DNA of 64,000 nucleotides from Korobacter sp963758505 (GCA_963758505.1 CAVWVJ010000001.1:62001-126000); one strand, 5' to 3'. Positions 53,329 through 62,214 are shown, counted from the first letter of the stretch. A program made the numbers and translations. The notes: generated from the letters alone by a model not told the origin.

Positions 53329-54030
53329 ATGAATCCAACAGCACGGCGATACCGCAATCGAATCTTAGCCTCCCTTCCTAAAGAACAAATCGCACGTCTC
53401 GCTCCCCATTTGAGCCTGATGGCATTGGAGCAAGAGAAGACTTTGCTCGACGGCAGGGCGGCATATGGATATTTCCTTGAGGACGGAATCGCATCTGTGG
53501 TAGTGACGCTGGATTCGGGGCACACCGTAGAAGTCGGGATCATCGGCCTAGAAGGTATCGTGAGTCTTCCGATCCTGTTTGGAACGGATTCAGCCCCAGG
53601 ACGGACATTCTTGCAGATTTCTGGTTCTGGGTATCGGATTCCAGCGGCGAAGCTCAAAGAGGAGTTCGACCGTCCGGGGGCGCTGCGGGAAACGATCAAC
53701 AAATATATGCAGGCTTTCTTCGTCCAGAGCGCCCAGACGGCCGCTTGCAACAGGCTTCATTCCATCGAAGAACGGCTGTCGCGCTGGCTGCTGTCTTGCC
53801 AAGATCGACTCCAAACTGACGAGCTTCGTTTGACCCAAGATTTCCTTGGGCAAATGCTTGGCGCTCCGAGAACGACGGTTTCTCTGACTGTCAGCCTGCT
53901 GGAAAGGGCGGGACTGATTCATCATTCACGGGGTAACGTAACGATCCAAGATCGTTTGGGCCTTGAGGAGAATGCCTGTGAATGCTACCGGGTCGTGAAG
54001 GCTGAATTCCAACGTCTCGGCTTATTGTGA
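53329..54030 (+). CDS. Crp/Fnr-family transcriptional regulator
   Basis: 233 residues from ATG 53329 (GAGGAG upstream; a GTG two codons earlier is possible). Residues 15-120 are a cyclic-nucleotide-binding-type beta barrel (GYFLEDGIASVVVTLDSGHT VEVGIIGLEGIVSLPILFG); residues 150-225 are the helix-turn-helix (LTQDFLGQMLGAPRTTVSLT VSLLERAGLIHHSRGNVTI). No Fnr-type N-terminal cysteines, so oxygen sensing by Fe-S is unlikely. It diverges from the receiver gene at 52770. Confidence 0.88.
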   Translation: MNPTARRYRNRILASLPKEQIARLAPHLSLMALEQEKTLLDGRAAYGYFLEDGIASVVVTLDSGHTVEVGIIGLEGIVSLPILFGTDSAPGRTFLQISGSGYRIPAAKLKEEFDRPGALRETINKYMQAFFVQSAQTAACNRLHSIEERLSRWLLSCQDRLQTDELRLTQDFLGQMLGAPRTTVSLTVSLLERAGLIHHSRGNVTIQDRLGLEENACECYRVVKAEFQRLGLL

Positions 54031-54205
54031 AGCTTTGCAAGGGTTGGAGAACAGCATCAGGTGCGAAACCGTCTTTCCGATCAAGGTTTCAGCATCTCAT
54101 GTTCGATTTCCGCCTCAATCGAGCAGAAACAAAATGTTCAACTCATACCACGATGTGCCTCGCATCTCAGTTGTAGCCAAGAGAAGATGGTGTAGATGAG
54201 AACTG

Positions 54206-54304
54206 TGGCGGAAGCGTGTGCGAGTCGAACACACCCATGACAGGACGAGCCTGCCATACACCGGTTTTGAAGACCGGGGCAGTCACCGGACCACTTGCGC
54301 TTCC
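54206..54304 (-). tRNA. selC: tRNA-Sec (anticodon UCA)
   Basis: 99 bases including encoded CCA. The acceptor stem is GGAAGCG/CGCTTCC with an eighth C-A pair; the D stem is six base pairs (GTGGTC/GACTGC) with a 4-base loop, diagnostic of selenocysteine tRNA; the anticodon arm is CCGGT-CTTCAAA-ACCGG with TCA; the variable arm is long (TGGCAGG pairing with CCTGTCA); the T arm has TTCGACT. The G discriminator and 5-bp T stem fit. No selA, selB or selD lies in the window. Confidence 0.95.
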
Positions 54305-54428
54305 GTGCTTTCGATTCTAGCAGCGGCCCGGTTGCCGCCGGGGTCCCGCCGGCCGTAAGAAAATTCGGCTCCTTCGGCCGATTCCGGAATCGAATCGATG
54401 TTCGCTATCCCCATCAGGAGTGCGTCGC

Positions 54429-55319
54429 ATGAGTTCGCGGAGCTTCAACTATGTCCAACTGGACGTATTTTCGTCCACCCCACTGGAAGGGAACATGCTC
54501 GCGGTCTTCCCGGACGCTCGTGGCCTCTCCGATCAGGAGATGCAGGCCATCGCGCGCGAGACCAATCTCTCGGAGACGACGTTCATCTTCCCCCGTGATC
54601 CGGAAAGCGAAGCAAAGGCCGGGGTAAAGGTCCGCATTTTCACGGTCGCGGAAGAGCTGGAATTTGCCGGCCATCCAACCCTGGGAACGGCCTACGTTCT
54701 CCATCAGCGCGAAAAACGAGACTTGGTTTCGCTCGATCTCAGGATAGGAAAGATTCCAGTGACGTTTACGCGCGACGAGCGCGGGCTTTCCTTTGGAGAG
54801 ATGCGGCAACGCGATCCGGAGTTTGGACAGGTCCACCAGGACAGGGAAGCGATGGCGCGCGTTGCCGGGCTCACGGTGAACGATCTGGAAGCGAATCTCC
54901 CAATCCAGACTGTCTCCACCGGGATGCACTTTGCCATTGTTCCGGTGCGGAGCCTGTCGGCAATGCACAACCTGCGGTTCAGTTGGCAGGCGGCTTCCGA
55001 GTATCTCGAGAAAACCGACGCCAAGTTGCTCTACTTCGTCTGCCGGGAAACCGAGGAGCCTTCCTCAACGTTGCATGCCCGGATGATCTTCTACAACGGG
55101 GAAGATCCCGCCACGGGTTCCGCAGCGGGATGCTGTGCGGCGTGGGCGGTGCAACATGGCCTCGTGCAATCCGAGCAGCGCGCCATCATCGAGCAGGGTT
55201 TCGAAATGAAACGCGCCAGCCGAATTTACTTCCGCGCGACGAAAGGTAACGGCAGCGTAACCAATGTGAAGGTCGGTGGGCATTGCGTTCGTGTTTCGGA
55301 AGGGACGCTGTCACTTTGA
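54429..55319 (+). CDS. PhzF-family isomerase-like protein
   Basis: 296 residues. The ATG at 54429 has AGGAG nine bases upstream, so it is preferred over the GTG at 54420. The PhzF fold is complete: FNYVQLDVFSSTPLEGNMLA VF, catalytic Glu (E49) in LSETTFIF, EELEFAGHPTLGTAYVL and GEDPATGSAAGCCAAW. The PhzF archetype isomerises a dihydroxyanthranilate in phenazine synthesis; most homologues have unknown substrates. No phenazine genes are near, so the substrate is unknown. Confidence 0.9.
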   Translation: MSSRSFNYVQLDVFSSTPLEGNMLAVFPDARGLSDQEMQAIARETNLSETTFIFPRDPESEAKAGVKVRIFTVAEELEFAGHPTLGTAYVLHQREKRDLVSLDLRIGKIPVTFTRDERGLSFGEMRQRDPEFGQVHQDREAMARVAGLTVNDLEANLPIQTVSTGMHFAIVPVRSLSAMHNLRFSWQAASEYLEKTDAKLLYFVCRETEEPSSTLHARMIFYNGEDPATGSAAGCCAAWAVQHGLVQSEQRAIIEQGFEMKRASRIYFRATKGNGSVTNVKVGGHCVRVSEGTLSL

Positions 55320-55513
55320 AACGTTCGAAACGCGGGAAACAAAGCAGATCGACGCGTTCTCTTTTTCCACATCTTGCACAGGCATGATTACTAAGAAGAG
55401 TACTTTACAGGGGGTGAAGTGACCCGTAGGATCAGCCTCGCTCTGGCTCAACGAAATTGAATGAAAGTGATCGACGGATGCGCCCGCATTCCGTCGATGA
55501 GTGCATCCCCTTC

Positions 55514-55951
55514 ATGAAACCTAAGCGCACCATTCTTTGCGTCGACGACAATGAACAATCCCTCTCCATACGAAAAGTAATGCTCGAGACGCGGGGGTAT
55601 CGCGTGGTGACAAGTCACAACGGCCGCGAAGCTCTGGAAATTTTTCGGCAAGGGGGAATCGACCTGTTGCTTACCGACCTCGTGATGCCCGAAGTCGATG
55701 GCAACGAACTGATTCGTCTCGCGAAGGAACTTTCACCCTTCACCCCGGCAATCCTTTTCTCCGGGCATACCAAGTTCTGTGCTGGGGATACCTACGCGGA
55801 CGTCTTCCTTCCGAAGGGCACCCACGCTCCCATCGAACTGCTGGAGCGGATCCGAATCATGCTGGTGCGGAAACGCGGACCAAAACGCGCCGCGCTCGCG
55901 ATGGCGGCCGAAATGGTGGACACTCCCGCCTTGCAGACCGGCACCGCCTGA
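55514..55951 (+). CDS. Single-domain response regulator
   Basis: 145 residues from ATG 55514. Receiver motifs are intact: TILCVDDNEQSLSIRKVMLE, acceptor Asp in LLLTDLVMPEVDG, Ser in ILFSGH, Lys in FLPKGTHAPIELL. A basic tail (LVRKRGPKRAALA) follows. No output domain. A strong terminator closes the gene. Confidence 0.85.
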   Translation: MKPKRTILCVDDNEQSLSIRKVMLETRGYRVVTSHNGREALEIFRQGGIDLLLTDLVMPEVDGNELIRLAKELSPFTPAILFSGHTKFCAGDTYADVFLPKGTHAPIELLERIRIMLVRKRGPKRAALAMAAEMVDTPALQTGTA

Positions 55952-55975
55952 GTTCGGCGGATCTCGAAAAAGTTG

Positions 55976-55999
55976 AAACCGGCCTTTTGGCCGGTTTTT
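55976..55999 (+). terminator. Rho-independent terminator
   Basis: AAACCGGCC pairs with GGCCGGTTT around TTTT, followed by a T-run. It sits 25 bases past the response regulator. Confidence 0.9.
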
Positions 56000-56369
56000 G
56001 CATTTGCTCTGTAAATGAGTCGAACTTGAGCAGCTACTCTCCTCGGGTGTTTTCCTTAGATTCAGAGTTGCTGCATTCCCATGCCGGGAAATCCACAGAA
56101 TGGTCAAACACGCGGAGTTCCAGAGTTGCGCGTCTGTAAACTTCTGAAAGAAACCAGGAAAATCGCAGGGCTAAGTGTCCAGAGTTAGTTCTTTCCTAAG
56201 CGGAAAGCCGGAGGTCTTCTAAGGCTAAAACTGCATGCGTCCTAAGCCCAAAGGAGGATATTGGAAGGCAACCATTGGGACTAGTCTGCACATGGTCGAG
56301 CTGCAGACGATTTCTGGCTTCGCCAGTATTCATATTTTCATTTTTTATTAAGAGCAGGAGTTTTCCCGG
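56000..56369. other. Intergenic, nothing recognised
   Basis: About 370 bases before the duplicated secreted-protein genes; presumably contains their promoter. Confidence 0.35.
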
Positions 56370-56615
56370 GTGGCCTTTCTTCGTCTTTTCGCATTCGTGT
56401 TTGCTGTTACGGCGATTTCCTACGCTGCCGTTTCGGTTTCCGCTCCGAGTAGCGGTTCCAGTTCCGGTTCTCCCGCCCACTTCGTCGCTTCCGCGCCTGG
56501 TACCCACCCGATTGATATGAGTTCGAGTTCGCATTCCACGTTGGTTCACGCGCTGGACCCAACGGGCGCCGTAATCAAAGCGAGCCCGATGGCAATGCTG
56601 GCGTCATCCGATTGA
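56370..56615 (+). pseudogene. Truncated duplicate of the downstream secreted protein
   Basis: 81 residues from a GTG: signal peptide MAFLRLFAFVFAVTAISYAA, then VSVSAPSSGSSSGSPAHFVA and, after an apparent internal deletion, SSSHSTLVHALDPTGAVIKA. Each block aligns in order with the first 110 residues of the gene at 56708 (ATVNVSSPTSGSTDSSPVHV, SGSHSIVVQSWDSAGTVIKS). A tandem duplication that has lost its middle and 3' part. Confidence 0.6.
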
Positions 56616-56707
56616 CGTTGGCATGCCTGTATGTGGTAACGCAATCTCTTCTGGCCAAAACAAAACGTAACACCAGGCAGAACTGCATTACTGACGGAGA
56701 TAACTAA

Positions 56708-57685
56708 ATGCGCATTTTTCCAATAGCGATATTACTGTTCATATTTACCGCGTTCGCTGCGGCTACCGTTAACGTAAGTTCCCCCACCAGCGGATCGACG
56801 GACTCCTCGCCGGTTCATGTGACCTCCACCTCCTCCTCATCGCACGCCATCACCCGGACAATTATCTATGTTGATAACAAGAGCGCTTACAGCGTCGCCT
56901 CCGGCAGCGTCAATACCAGTCTGACGATGGCAAGCGGTTCGCATTCGATCGTGGTGCAGTCCTGGGACAGCGCGGGCACGGTGATCAAGTCATCCAGCAT
57001 CAAGATCACCGTGAACAGTTCGTCCGGCAGCGCGCCGTCAGGTTCGAAGCAATACGCGAACATCAACCAGATGACCGGCTGGGATTCGTGCGACGCTTGT
57101 GCTGGGGCCGGTGGCAGCGGACCCAAGGCGACGCACACCTTGACCCAGAATATTTCTTCTCCGGCGTTGGACGGGAAGGCCGCAGAGTTCTACTTGAAGG
57201 GAAGCAAGCCTTATTCCAACGCGCTGTGGTGGAAGCAGTTGGGTGCGAATCCGAACGTCAGTAACTTCACCTACGACTTGTACTTCTATCTGAAGACCCC
57301 GAGTGCTGCCCAAGCATTGGAGTTCGATGTCAACCAGTCGCTCAATGGAAAGAAATACATTTTCGGCACAGAATGTGACATTAATGACCACCATGTCTGG
57401 AATATTTACGATGCTGGGAACCACAAGTGGATGGAGACGAGTGTTGCATGCACGGCGCCCGTACCCTATAGCTGGAACCATCTAACGCTTGAATTTCAGC
57501 GGGTGAACAGCCAGATGAAGTTTATTTCGATTACGCTGAACGGGAAGAAAAGCTACTTTAACAAGACCTACAACCCGGCATCGAGCAGTTCGAAGGAACT
57601 GAATGTCGCTGTCCAGATCGACGGCAATGGCCAGAACGTCGCCTACAGTGAGTGGGCTGACAAGATCAACCTGACGACCTGGTAA
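56708..57685 (+). CDS. Secreted Ig-like plus concanavalin-like protein
   Basis: 325 residues. Signal peptide MRIFPIAILLFIFTAFAAA, then a bacterial Ig-like domain (about 20-100, VNVSSPTSGSTDSSPVHVTS to AGTVIKSSSIKITVN), a Ser/Gly linker, and a beta-sandwich lectin-like domain (about 115-325, INQMTGWDSCDACAGAGGSG, EFYLKGSKPYSNALWWKQLG, SWNHLTLEFQRVNSQMKF). Two cysteine pairs may form disulphides. Probably binds carbohydrate or surfaces; no catalytic residues seen. A truncated duplicate lies just upstream. Confidence 0.8.
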   Translation: MRIFPIAILLFIFTAFAAATVNVSSPTSGSTDSSPVHVTSTSSSSHAITRTIIYVDNKSAYSVASGSVNTSLTMASGSHSIVVQSWDSAGTVIKSSSIKITVNSSSGSAPSGSKQYANINQMTGWDSCDACAGAGGSGPKATHTLTQNISSPALDGKAAEFYLKGSKPYSNALWWKQLGANPNVSNFTYDLYFYLKTPSAAQALEFDVNQSLNGKKYIFGTECDINDHHVWNIYDAGNHKWMETSVACTAPVPYSWNHLTLEFQRVNSQMKFISITLNGKKSYFNKTYNPASSSSKELNVAVQIDGNGQNVAYSEWADKINLTTW

Positions 57686-57827
57686 TCTGCCTCGCAGCCA
57701 CTCCAAGGCGTGGCCAAAGGGCCATGCCTTTTTCGTTGTGGGCAAGGAAGTCGATTTGGCGCATCGTGTAATATCAAAGATTCGACCGTTCGCGTCGCGA
57801 TTGCCCGGGGCGGACGCACCAGGACTC

Positions 57828-58535
57828 ATGGCTCCAATTATCCAAGCTCAGGACTTACGGAAAACCTACAAGATTGGCAAGGTCGATGTGCCGGCACTGC
57901 GCGGCGTCTCGTTCGATGTAGAGGCTGGAGAATTCGTCAGCGTCGTCGGCCCCTCAGGCAGCGGAAAATCGACGCTGTTCTACATCCTTGGCGGTTTGAC
58001 GAAGGCCGATGGGGGACGGGTACTGATCAGTGGCACCGATTTCGCTCAACTGTCGGACGCAGAGCGCACTCGCCTGCGCAAGTCCAAAATCGGGTTTGTG
58101 TTTCAGAAGTTCAATTTGCTCCCGACGCTCAGCGCGCAAGACAACATCTCTGTCGCCCGGGATATCGCTGGAAGGAAGGCAAATGCCGAAGATGAGGCGC
58201 TCTTCTGGAAGATCACGCAACTGCTGGGGATCGACAAGCGCCTCGAGCACCGCCCTCCGGAATTGAGCGGCGGCGAACAGCAGCGAGTCGCGTTGGCGCG
58301 TGCGCTGATCAATCGTCCGTCAATCGTACTTGCCGATGAACCGACCGGTAATCTCGACTCGAAGAACTCCGAGATCGTTCTGAACATGCTCCGGCAGTCG
58401 AACAAAGAGTTTGGGCAGACAGTACTGATGATCACCCATAATCCCGAAGCCGCATCTTTCGGCGATCGCATCATTCATATGAGAGATGGAGAGATTGTGG
58501 ATGCTACGAAGGACCCGCAGTGGACTCGCGAGTAA
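57828..58535 (+). CDS. ABC transporter ATP-binding protein (LolD/MacB type)
   Basis: 235 residues from ATG 57828; a longer frame adds a non-coding leader. Walker A GPSGSGKST, Q-loop FVFQKFNLLPTLSAQDNI, signature LSGGEQQR, Walker B IVLADEPTGNLDS and H-loop ITHN are all present. The DEPTGNLD sequence places it in the LolD/MacB/FtsE branch that works with FtsX-like permeases. No permease gene follows (tRNAs do), so its partner is encoded elsewhere. Confidence 0.92.
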   Translation: MAPIIQAQDLRKTYKIGKVDVPALRGVSFDVEAGEFVSVVGPSGSGKSTLFYILGGLTKADGGRVLISGTDFAQLSDAERTRLRKSKIGFVFQKFNLLPTLSAQDNISVARDIAGRKANAEDEALFWKITQLLGIDKRLEHRPPELSGGEQQRVALARALINRPSIVLADEPTGNLDSKNSEIVLNMLRQSNKEFGQTVLMITHNPEAASFGDRIIHMRDGEIVDATKDPQWTRE

Positions 58536-58597
58536 CAGGACGAAAGAGCTCGTATTTGACCGGCTTTCGAGCCAGTTTGTATAATCGATTTGTCTGA

Positions 58598-58672
58598 GCG
58601 GGAGTAACTCAGTGGTAGAGTGCGACCTTGCCAAGGTCGAAGTCGCGGGTTCGACTCCCGTCTCCCGCTCCA
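58598..58672 (+). tRNA. tRNA-Gly (GCC)
   Basis: 75 bases with encoded CCA. GCGGGAG/CTCCCGC acceptor, anticodon loop CTTGCCAAG giving GCC, T loop TTCGACT. Confidence 0.95.
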
Positions 58673-58760
58673 GAAACCGCTTTTTAGCCCTCGCAGCGAC
58701 GAGGGTTTTGCGTCTGATCCCTCGATTCCAAGCGGTAAAATACGAGCAGTCTCAGGTCCA

Positions 58761-58835
58761 GGCGCGGTACCCAAGTGGTAAGGGAGAGGTCTGCAAAACC
58801 TTTATGCGTCGGTTCGATTCCGACCCGCGCCTCCA
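58761..58835 (+). tRNA. tRNA-Cys (GCA)
   Basis: 75 bases with encoded CCA. GGCGCGG/CCGCGCC acceptor, anticodon loop with TGCAAAA giving GCA, T arm GGTTCGATTCC, discriminator U as in all tRNA-Cys. Confidence 0.95.
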
Positions 58836-59010
58836 ACTCCCTCAACAACGTGCGAATCCTCTGTTGTTGGCGAAATCAGCACTGTAGACGAAATTGTAGA
58901 CAGTTCTCCTGCATTTCGTTCCGTGCGGCCACTCTTGGGAGGCGCGGATCTCTCAGTCCTGTAAACTCGTCAGCGTTGGGTCGCATGTATTGGAAGTGGT
59001 GCTTCGAGCA

Positions 59011-59060
<50 letters not shown>

Positions 59061-59145
59061 TTTAGCTTTTTAATTCAATCAGTTACAACCCAAAATAAAG
59101 AACGGCTTCAAGCTTGACCGGCATGGGTCCAGATTTGGGCCCGGT

Positions 59146-59610
59146 TTAAACCAAGCTGAGTAATGGCTGTTCCTCCATTCGGCCAGCGCGTGCAAGCAGG
59201 GAGCACGCAACTCGACGAACAGCGCGCCCTTGGGTTCGCGGCCTTGCTGCCCCGGCGAGAACCGGATTTGCGATCTGCTCTTGGGACTTGTTCATGCGCA
59301 TCAGCCACCGGAACGGCCCTCCCGATTTCATCGGCGCACGGCATCCCGCCCCAAACTCGGTCATTGCTGTTTTGCTTCCGTCTGAGTGACTGCCAGATTG
59401 GCTTGTTAACACCGCATGCGCTGATTTGAGCCACTGCATCAGGCTTCGTGGCACCTGACATCCATCCCGCTCGCAGATTGCTTGCATGCAGCGACTACAG
59501 AACGACACCGCCTCGGAACATTTCTGATCGTGTGGACTGGTTCGTTTGGTTGAAATGATGCTATGAACGGCATAATCAGAATGTTCGCCGCAGAGATTAC
59601 AAGCTGTCAT
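59146..59610 (-). CDS. Cysteine-rich hypothetical protein
   Basis: 154 residues from MTACNLCGEHSDYAVHSIIS. Cysteine pairs CNLC, CSRC and CERDGC suggest two zinc-binding knuckles in the first 60 residues. The second half is Arg/Ala-rich and less convincing, so the true end may have been altered by a frameshift. The IS3 element inserted 27 bases upstream of the start has probably removed its promoter. Confidence 0.5.
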   Translation of the reverse strand: MTACNLCGEHSDYAVHSIISTKRTSPHDQKCSEAVSFCSRCMQAICERDGCQVPRSLMQWLKSAHAVLTSQSGSHSDGSKTAMTEFGAGCRAPMKSGGPFRWLMRMNKSQEQIANPVLAGAARPRTQGRAVRRVACSLLARAGRMEEQPLLSLV

Positions 59611-59710
59611 CGCGTCTCCCTTTGTGTTTCCATGTCTGACCTGATCCCCTAAATCCGCACACAACCGAGTATGATTTCGGATCTAAAACGATCCGGGAGA
59701 GGGCGGATTT

Positions 59711-59986
59711 ATGTCGAGGGGCAAGCACACGGAAGCGCAGATGATTGGCGCATTGAAGCAGCTGGAGGCCGGGCGCAAGGCGGAAGATGTGGCGCGGGAG
59801 ATGGGCGTGAGCAAGCACACGATCTATGCCTGGAAGGCGAAGTATGGAGGCATGAACGTGAGCGAAGCGCAGGAAGCCAAGCAGTTGCGGGATGAGAACA
59901 CGCGCCTGCGCAAGTTGGTCGCGGACTTGAGCCTGGATAGGGAGATGCTGAAAGCGGTGATTGCAAAAAACGGATTGCGCTCGTAG
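59711..59986 (+). CDS. IS3-family transposase OrfA
   Basis: 91 residues with a helix-turn-helix (TEAQMIGALKQLEAGRKAED VAREMGVSKHTIYAWKAKYG) followed by a leucine-zipper coil (EAKQLRDENTRLRKLVADLS). It binds the element ends and dimerises. The stop lies 13 bases beyond the A AAA AAC slippery heptamer at 59965-59971. Confidence 0.93.
   Translation: MSRGKHTEAQMIGALKQLEAGRKAEDVAREMGVSKHTIYAWKAKYGGMNVSEAQEAKQLRDENTRLRKLVADLSLDREMLKAVIAKNGLRS
59965..59971 (+). promoter_or_regulatory. Programmed -1 frameshift site
   Basis: AAAAAAC in phase as A AAA AAC in OrfA; sliding back one base enters the OrfB frame (RIALVDRRTD...), as in other IS3 elements. Confidence 0.85.
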
Positions 59987-60867
59987 ACCGAAGGACGGAT
60001 GCAAGCTGGCTGCGCGAGCACTACGCAGCAAGCGAGCGCCGGGTCTGCGGGCTGCTGTCGCTGGCAGTCAGCAGCTATCGCTATCAGGCAAGAGGTTCGG
60101 ATGAAGCACTGCGGTGCAGAGTGGTGCAGCTGGCGCGGGAGAAGCCGCGCTATGGCTATGGGCGTTTGCATGTGCTGTTGCGGCGAGTGGGTGAGGCTGT
60201 GAACCACAAGCGGCTCTATCGAATCTACCGGGAAGCGGGGTTATGCCTGCGGCGGAAGAAGCGCAAACACTGCGTGCGGATGAGTGCACCGTTGCGCCAT
60301 TACACGGCAGCGAACCAGGAGTGGGCCTTGGATTTTGTACATGACGCGATCGCGGCGGGACGAGCGATCCGGCTGTTGAGCGTGGTCGATGCTTTCACGC
60401 GCGAGTGCCTGGCGCTGGAAGTGGACACCAGCTTCGCCAGTCCGCGGGTGACGCGAGTGCTGGAGCAGATCATGGCGCGACGGGCCGGACCGCTGGCGAT
60501 CCGCTGCGACAATGGGCCGGAACTAACCAGTCGTCACTTCCTGGCTTGGTGCATCGAGCACAAGATCGAGCTGGTGCATATCCAACCGGGCAAGCCGACG
60601 CAGAACGCACACGTGGAGAGCTTCCACGGCCGACTGCGAGAAGAGTGCCTGAGGGTCAGTTGGTTTCAGAACCTGTTCGACGCCAGGAGGAAGATTGCTA
60701 TCTGGCGGAAAGACTACAACGAGGAGAGGCCACACAGTAGCTTGAACTACAGAACACCGGCAGAGTTCGCAGCGGAAACGAGTTATGGAAAAGACGCGGG
60801 CTGCACCCGCTTGGAAAACGCGCGAGGCGTTTCCCACTTTCCCACAACTCCGGCGGCTGCGGGTTAA
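59971..60867 (+). CDS. IS3-family transposase OrfB (DDE catalytic subunit)
   Basis: About 298 residues in the -1 frame; an internal start at 60121 could make a shorter form. HTH_21-like region (REKPRYGYGRLHVLLRRVGE) then the rve DDE core: first Asp in WALDFVHD, second in IRCDNGPELTS, Glu in NAHVESFHGRLREECL. End region NEERPHSSLNYRTPAEFA is typical. All three catalytic residues are intact; produced as an OrfAB fusion by frameshifting. Confidence 0.93.
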   Translation, partial: RIALVDRRTDASWLREHYAASERRVCGLLSLAVSSYRYQARGSDEALRCRVVQLAREKPRYGYGRLHVLLRRVGEAVNHKRLYRIYREAGLCLRRKKRKHCVRMSAPLRHYTAANQEWALDFVHDAIAAGRAIRLLSVVDAFTRECLALEVDTSFASPRVTRVLEQIMARRAGPLAIRCDNGPELTSRHFLAWCIEHKIELVHIQPGKPTQNAHVESFHGRLREECLRVSWFQNLFDARRKIAIWRKDYNEERPHSSLNYRTPAEFAAETSYGKDAGCTRLENARGVSHFPTTPAAAG

Positions 60868-60904
60868 GTTGTAAGATCACCGTGCGGAAAATGGGGGCAG
60901 GTCA

Positions 60905-61296
60905 TGTCACAGCACCTTTTGACTGCCGATGTACTAAACGTATGCGTATGAAGACGCTTTAACAGCGGCGCGTTTTGATCGCGCGCACCTCAAAACACCG
61001 AAGGGCTTCGAGGTAAGGAGCGAAAGCGCATTGACGTGAAGGTTAAGGACAAGATCATTGCGGAAAATCCAAGACAGTTGCCGATGGGTGGGTGCTTCTG
61101 ATTCGATAAACGGCATGCGCCAAGCACCGCGTGTGCTCAGTTCTTCTTGAAGGATCTCGAGCAGATGCAGACGAGAGCAGATATGGACCGTCTACTCGAC
61201 TCAATGCCAGAGCCAAATTTCGCGTAAGCTAAGCTAATTCTGCCGAAAATTCTTCGCGCAGGTGCAGGGAAGGTTGCTAAACAACTCGAAAATGAG
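60905..61296. other. Sequence right of the IS, no clear gene
   Basis: About 390 bases with a short coding-like piece (DVKVKDKIIAENPRQLPMG, near 61030-61090). Nothing assignable. Confidence 0.3.
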
Positions 61297-61494
61297 GTGC
61301 CCGCACCGGCTGGAGGACGACCACCGATATCGCAGCATACAAAGGCGGAGATCGTGGTTTTTATGGGAACTCTTCACACGCGCGGAGCGTCGATGAACGT
61401 CTGCAGGATAAGAGCCGCTGCGAAGTTTGGGTGTAGCAAGAGCACCGTCGAACGTATCTGGCTGGATCGTGGCAATGTTGAGGAAGTGGGGTGA
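61297..61494 (+). CDS. Small helix-turn-helix-like hypothetical protein
   Basis: 65 residues; the second half (RIRAAAKFGCSKSTVERIWL DRG) looks like a homeodomain-like HTH of a transposase or resolvase. No start context; may be a fragment of a larger DNA-binding protein. Confidence 0.3.
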   Translation: MPAPAGGRPPISQHTKAEIVVFMGTLHTRGASMNVCRIRAAAKFGCSKSTVERIWLDRGNVEEVG

Positions 61495-61969
61495 TGCTGC
61501 GATCGTAGAAGAGGCTCGGAGATGGTGGCCAGTGGTAAGAAAAAGATTAGCAGGGCAATGATAAGCAATATAAAAGTAATGATATGGCGTCCCGCCATCA
61601 TTCCTCCGATGTGATTGGTCTTGATGCGATTGCGAGCTCTGCGGGACTATAGCTTCAACTTTCCTGAAAGGCCACCTTTAAGTGATCTTATGTTTAGGAC
61701 AGCAGCTTTTCCTATGGGGATCGTCGCTGTTTTTTTTCGGCCATTCGAATCACTAATGTTCGCCTCTCTGCCCCAGATGTCAGATCGCGCCGGACCTCAT
61801 CGACTTCGCTTGGTCCGCGACCCGTTTCCGCGCGAGGATTTCTTCTTAGTGCGAGCGTCCTTTGCCGCCGCAGCTTGTCGCTTTGCGGATGCGGTTCGAG
61901 GCGACGTTCGGCGGGCCGCCACAGCGGGCGTGTCGTCGGGGCCTTGCGCCGCCGCGACCATCCCATGCT
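61495..61969. other. No clear gene
   Basis: About 470 bases. A minus-strand frame near 61790-61930 is Lys/Arg/Ala-rich (SAKRQAAAAKDARTKKKSSR) and may be the tail of a basic protein, but no start or domain is visible. Confidence 0.3.
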
Positions 61970-62214
61970 CCGCAACGTTGGGTAACAAACGGGATGCTTG
62001 GTTGAAACCTCCTGGCGCAACAGAAAGGGAACTCAAGGCGCGCACGCTCACCAATCTCTATAACGCCCGCCCCGGTTGGCTGGCGGACGCGCATCGTACG
62101 CTGGATGAGAGCGTGTTCGCCGCGTACGGCTGGCCCGCTACGCTCAGTGATTCGGAAGTACTGGACCGACTGCTCGCCTTCAATCTGGAACGAGCTGCCA
62201 AGGAGCCTAAGTGA
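61970..62214 (+). pseudogene. C-terminal fragment of a large DNA methyltransferase
   Basis: The last 80 codons read ERELKARTLTNLYNARPGWL ADAHRTLDESVFAAYGWPAT LSDSEVLDRLLAFNLERA, the usual C-terminal target-recognition end of MmeI/YeeA-type type IIL restriction-modification or orphan methyltransferases (RTLTNLYNxRPxWLxxAHxxLDExVFAAYGW). The methyltransferase core is missing upstream, and the open frame beyond 61970 is not homologous. Confidence 0.65.

Larger units (their letters stand above)
59637..60904 (+). mobile_element. Complete IS3-family (IS407-like) insertion sequence
   Basis: 1268 bases bounded by imperfect inverted repeats: TGACCTGATCCCCTAAATCC on the left and its partner ending GGGGGCAGGTCA on the right (about 19 of 24 matching). 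Flanked by a 4-bp target duplication TGTC (59633-59636 and 60905-60908). Two overlapping frames with a slippery site make the transposase. Both ends and both frames look intact, so it may be active or recently inserted. Confidence 0.93.
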
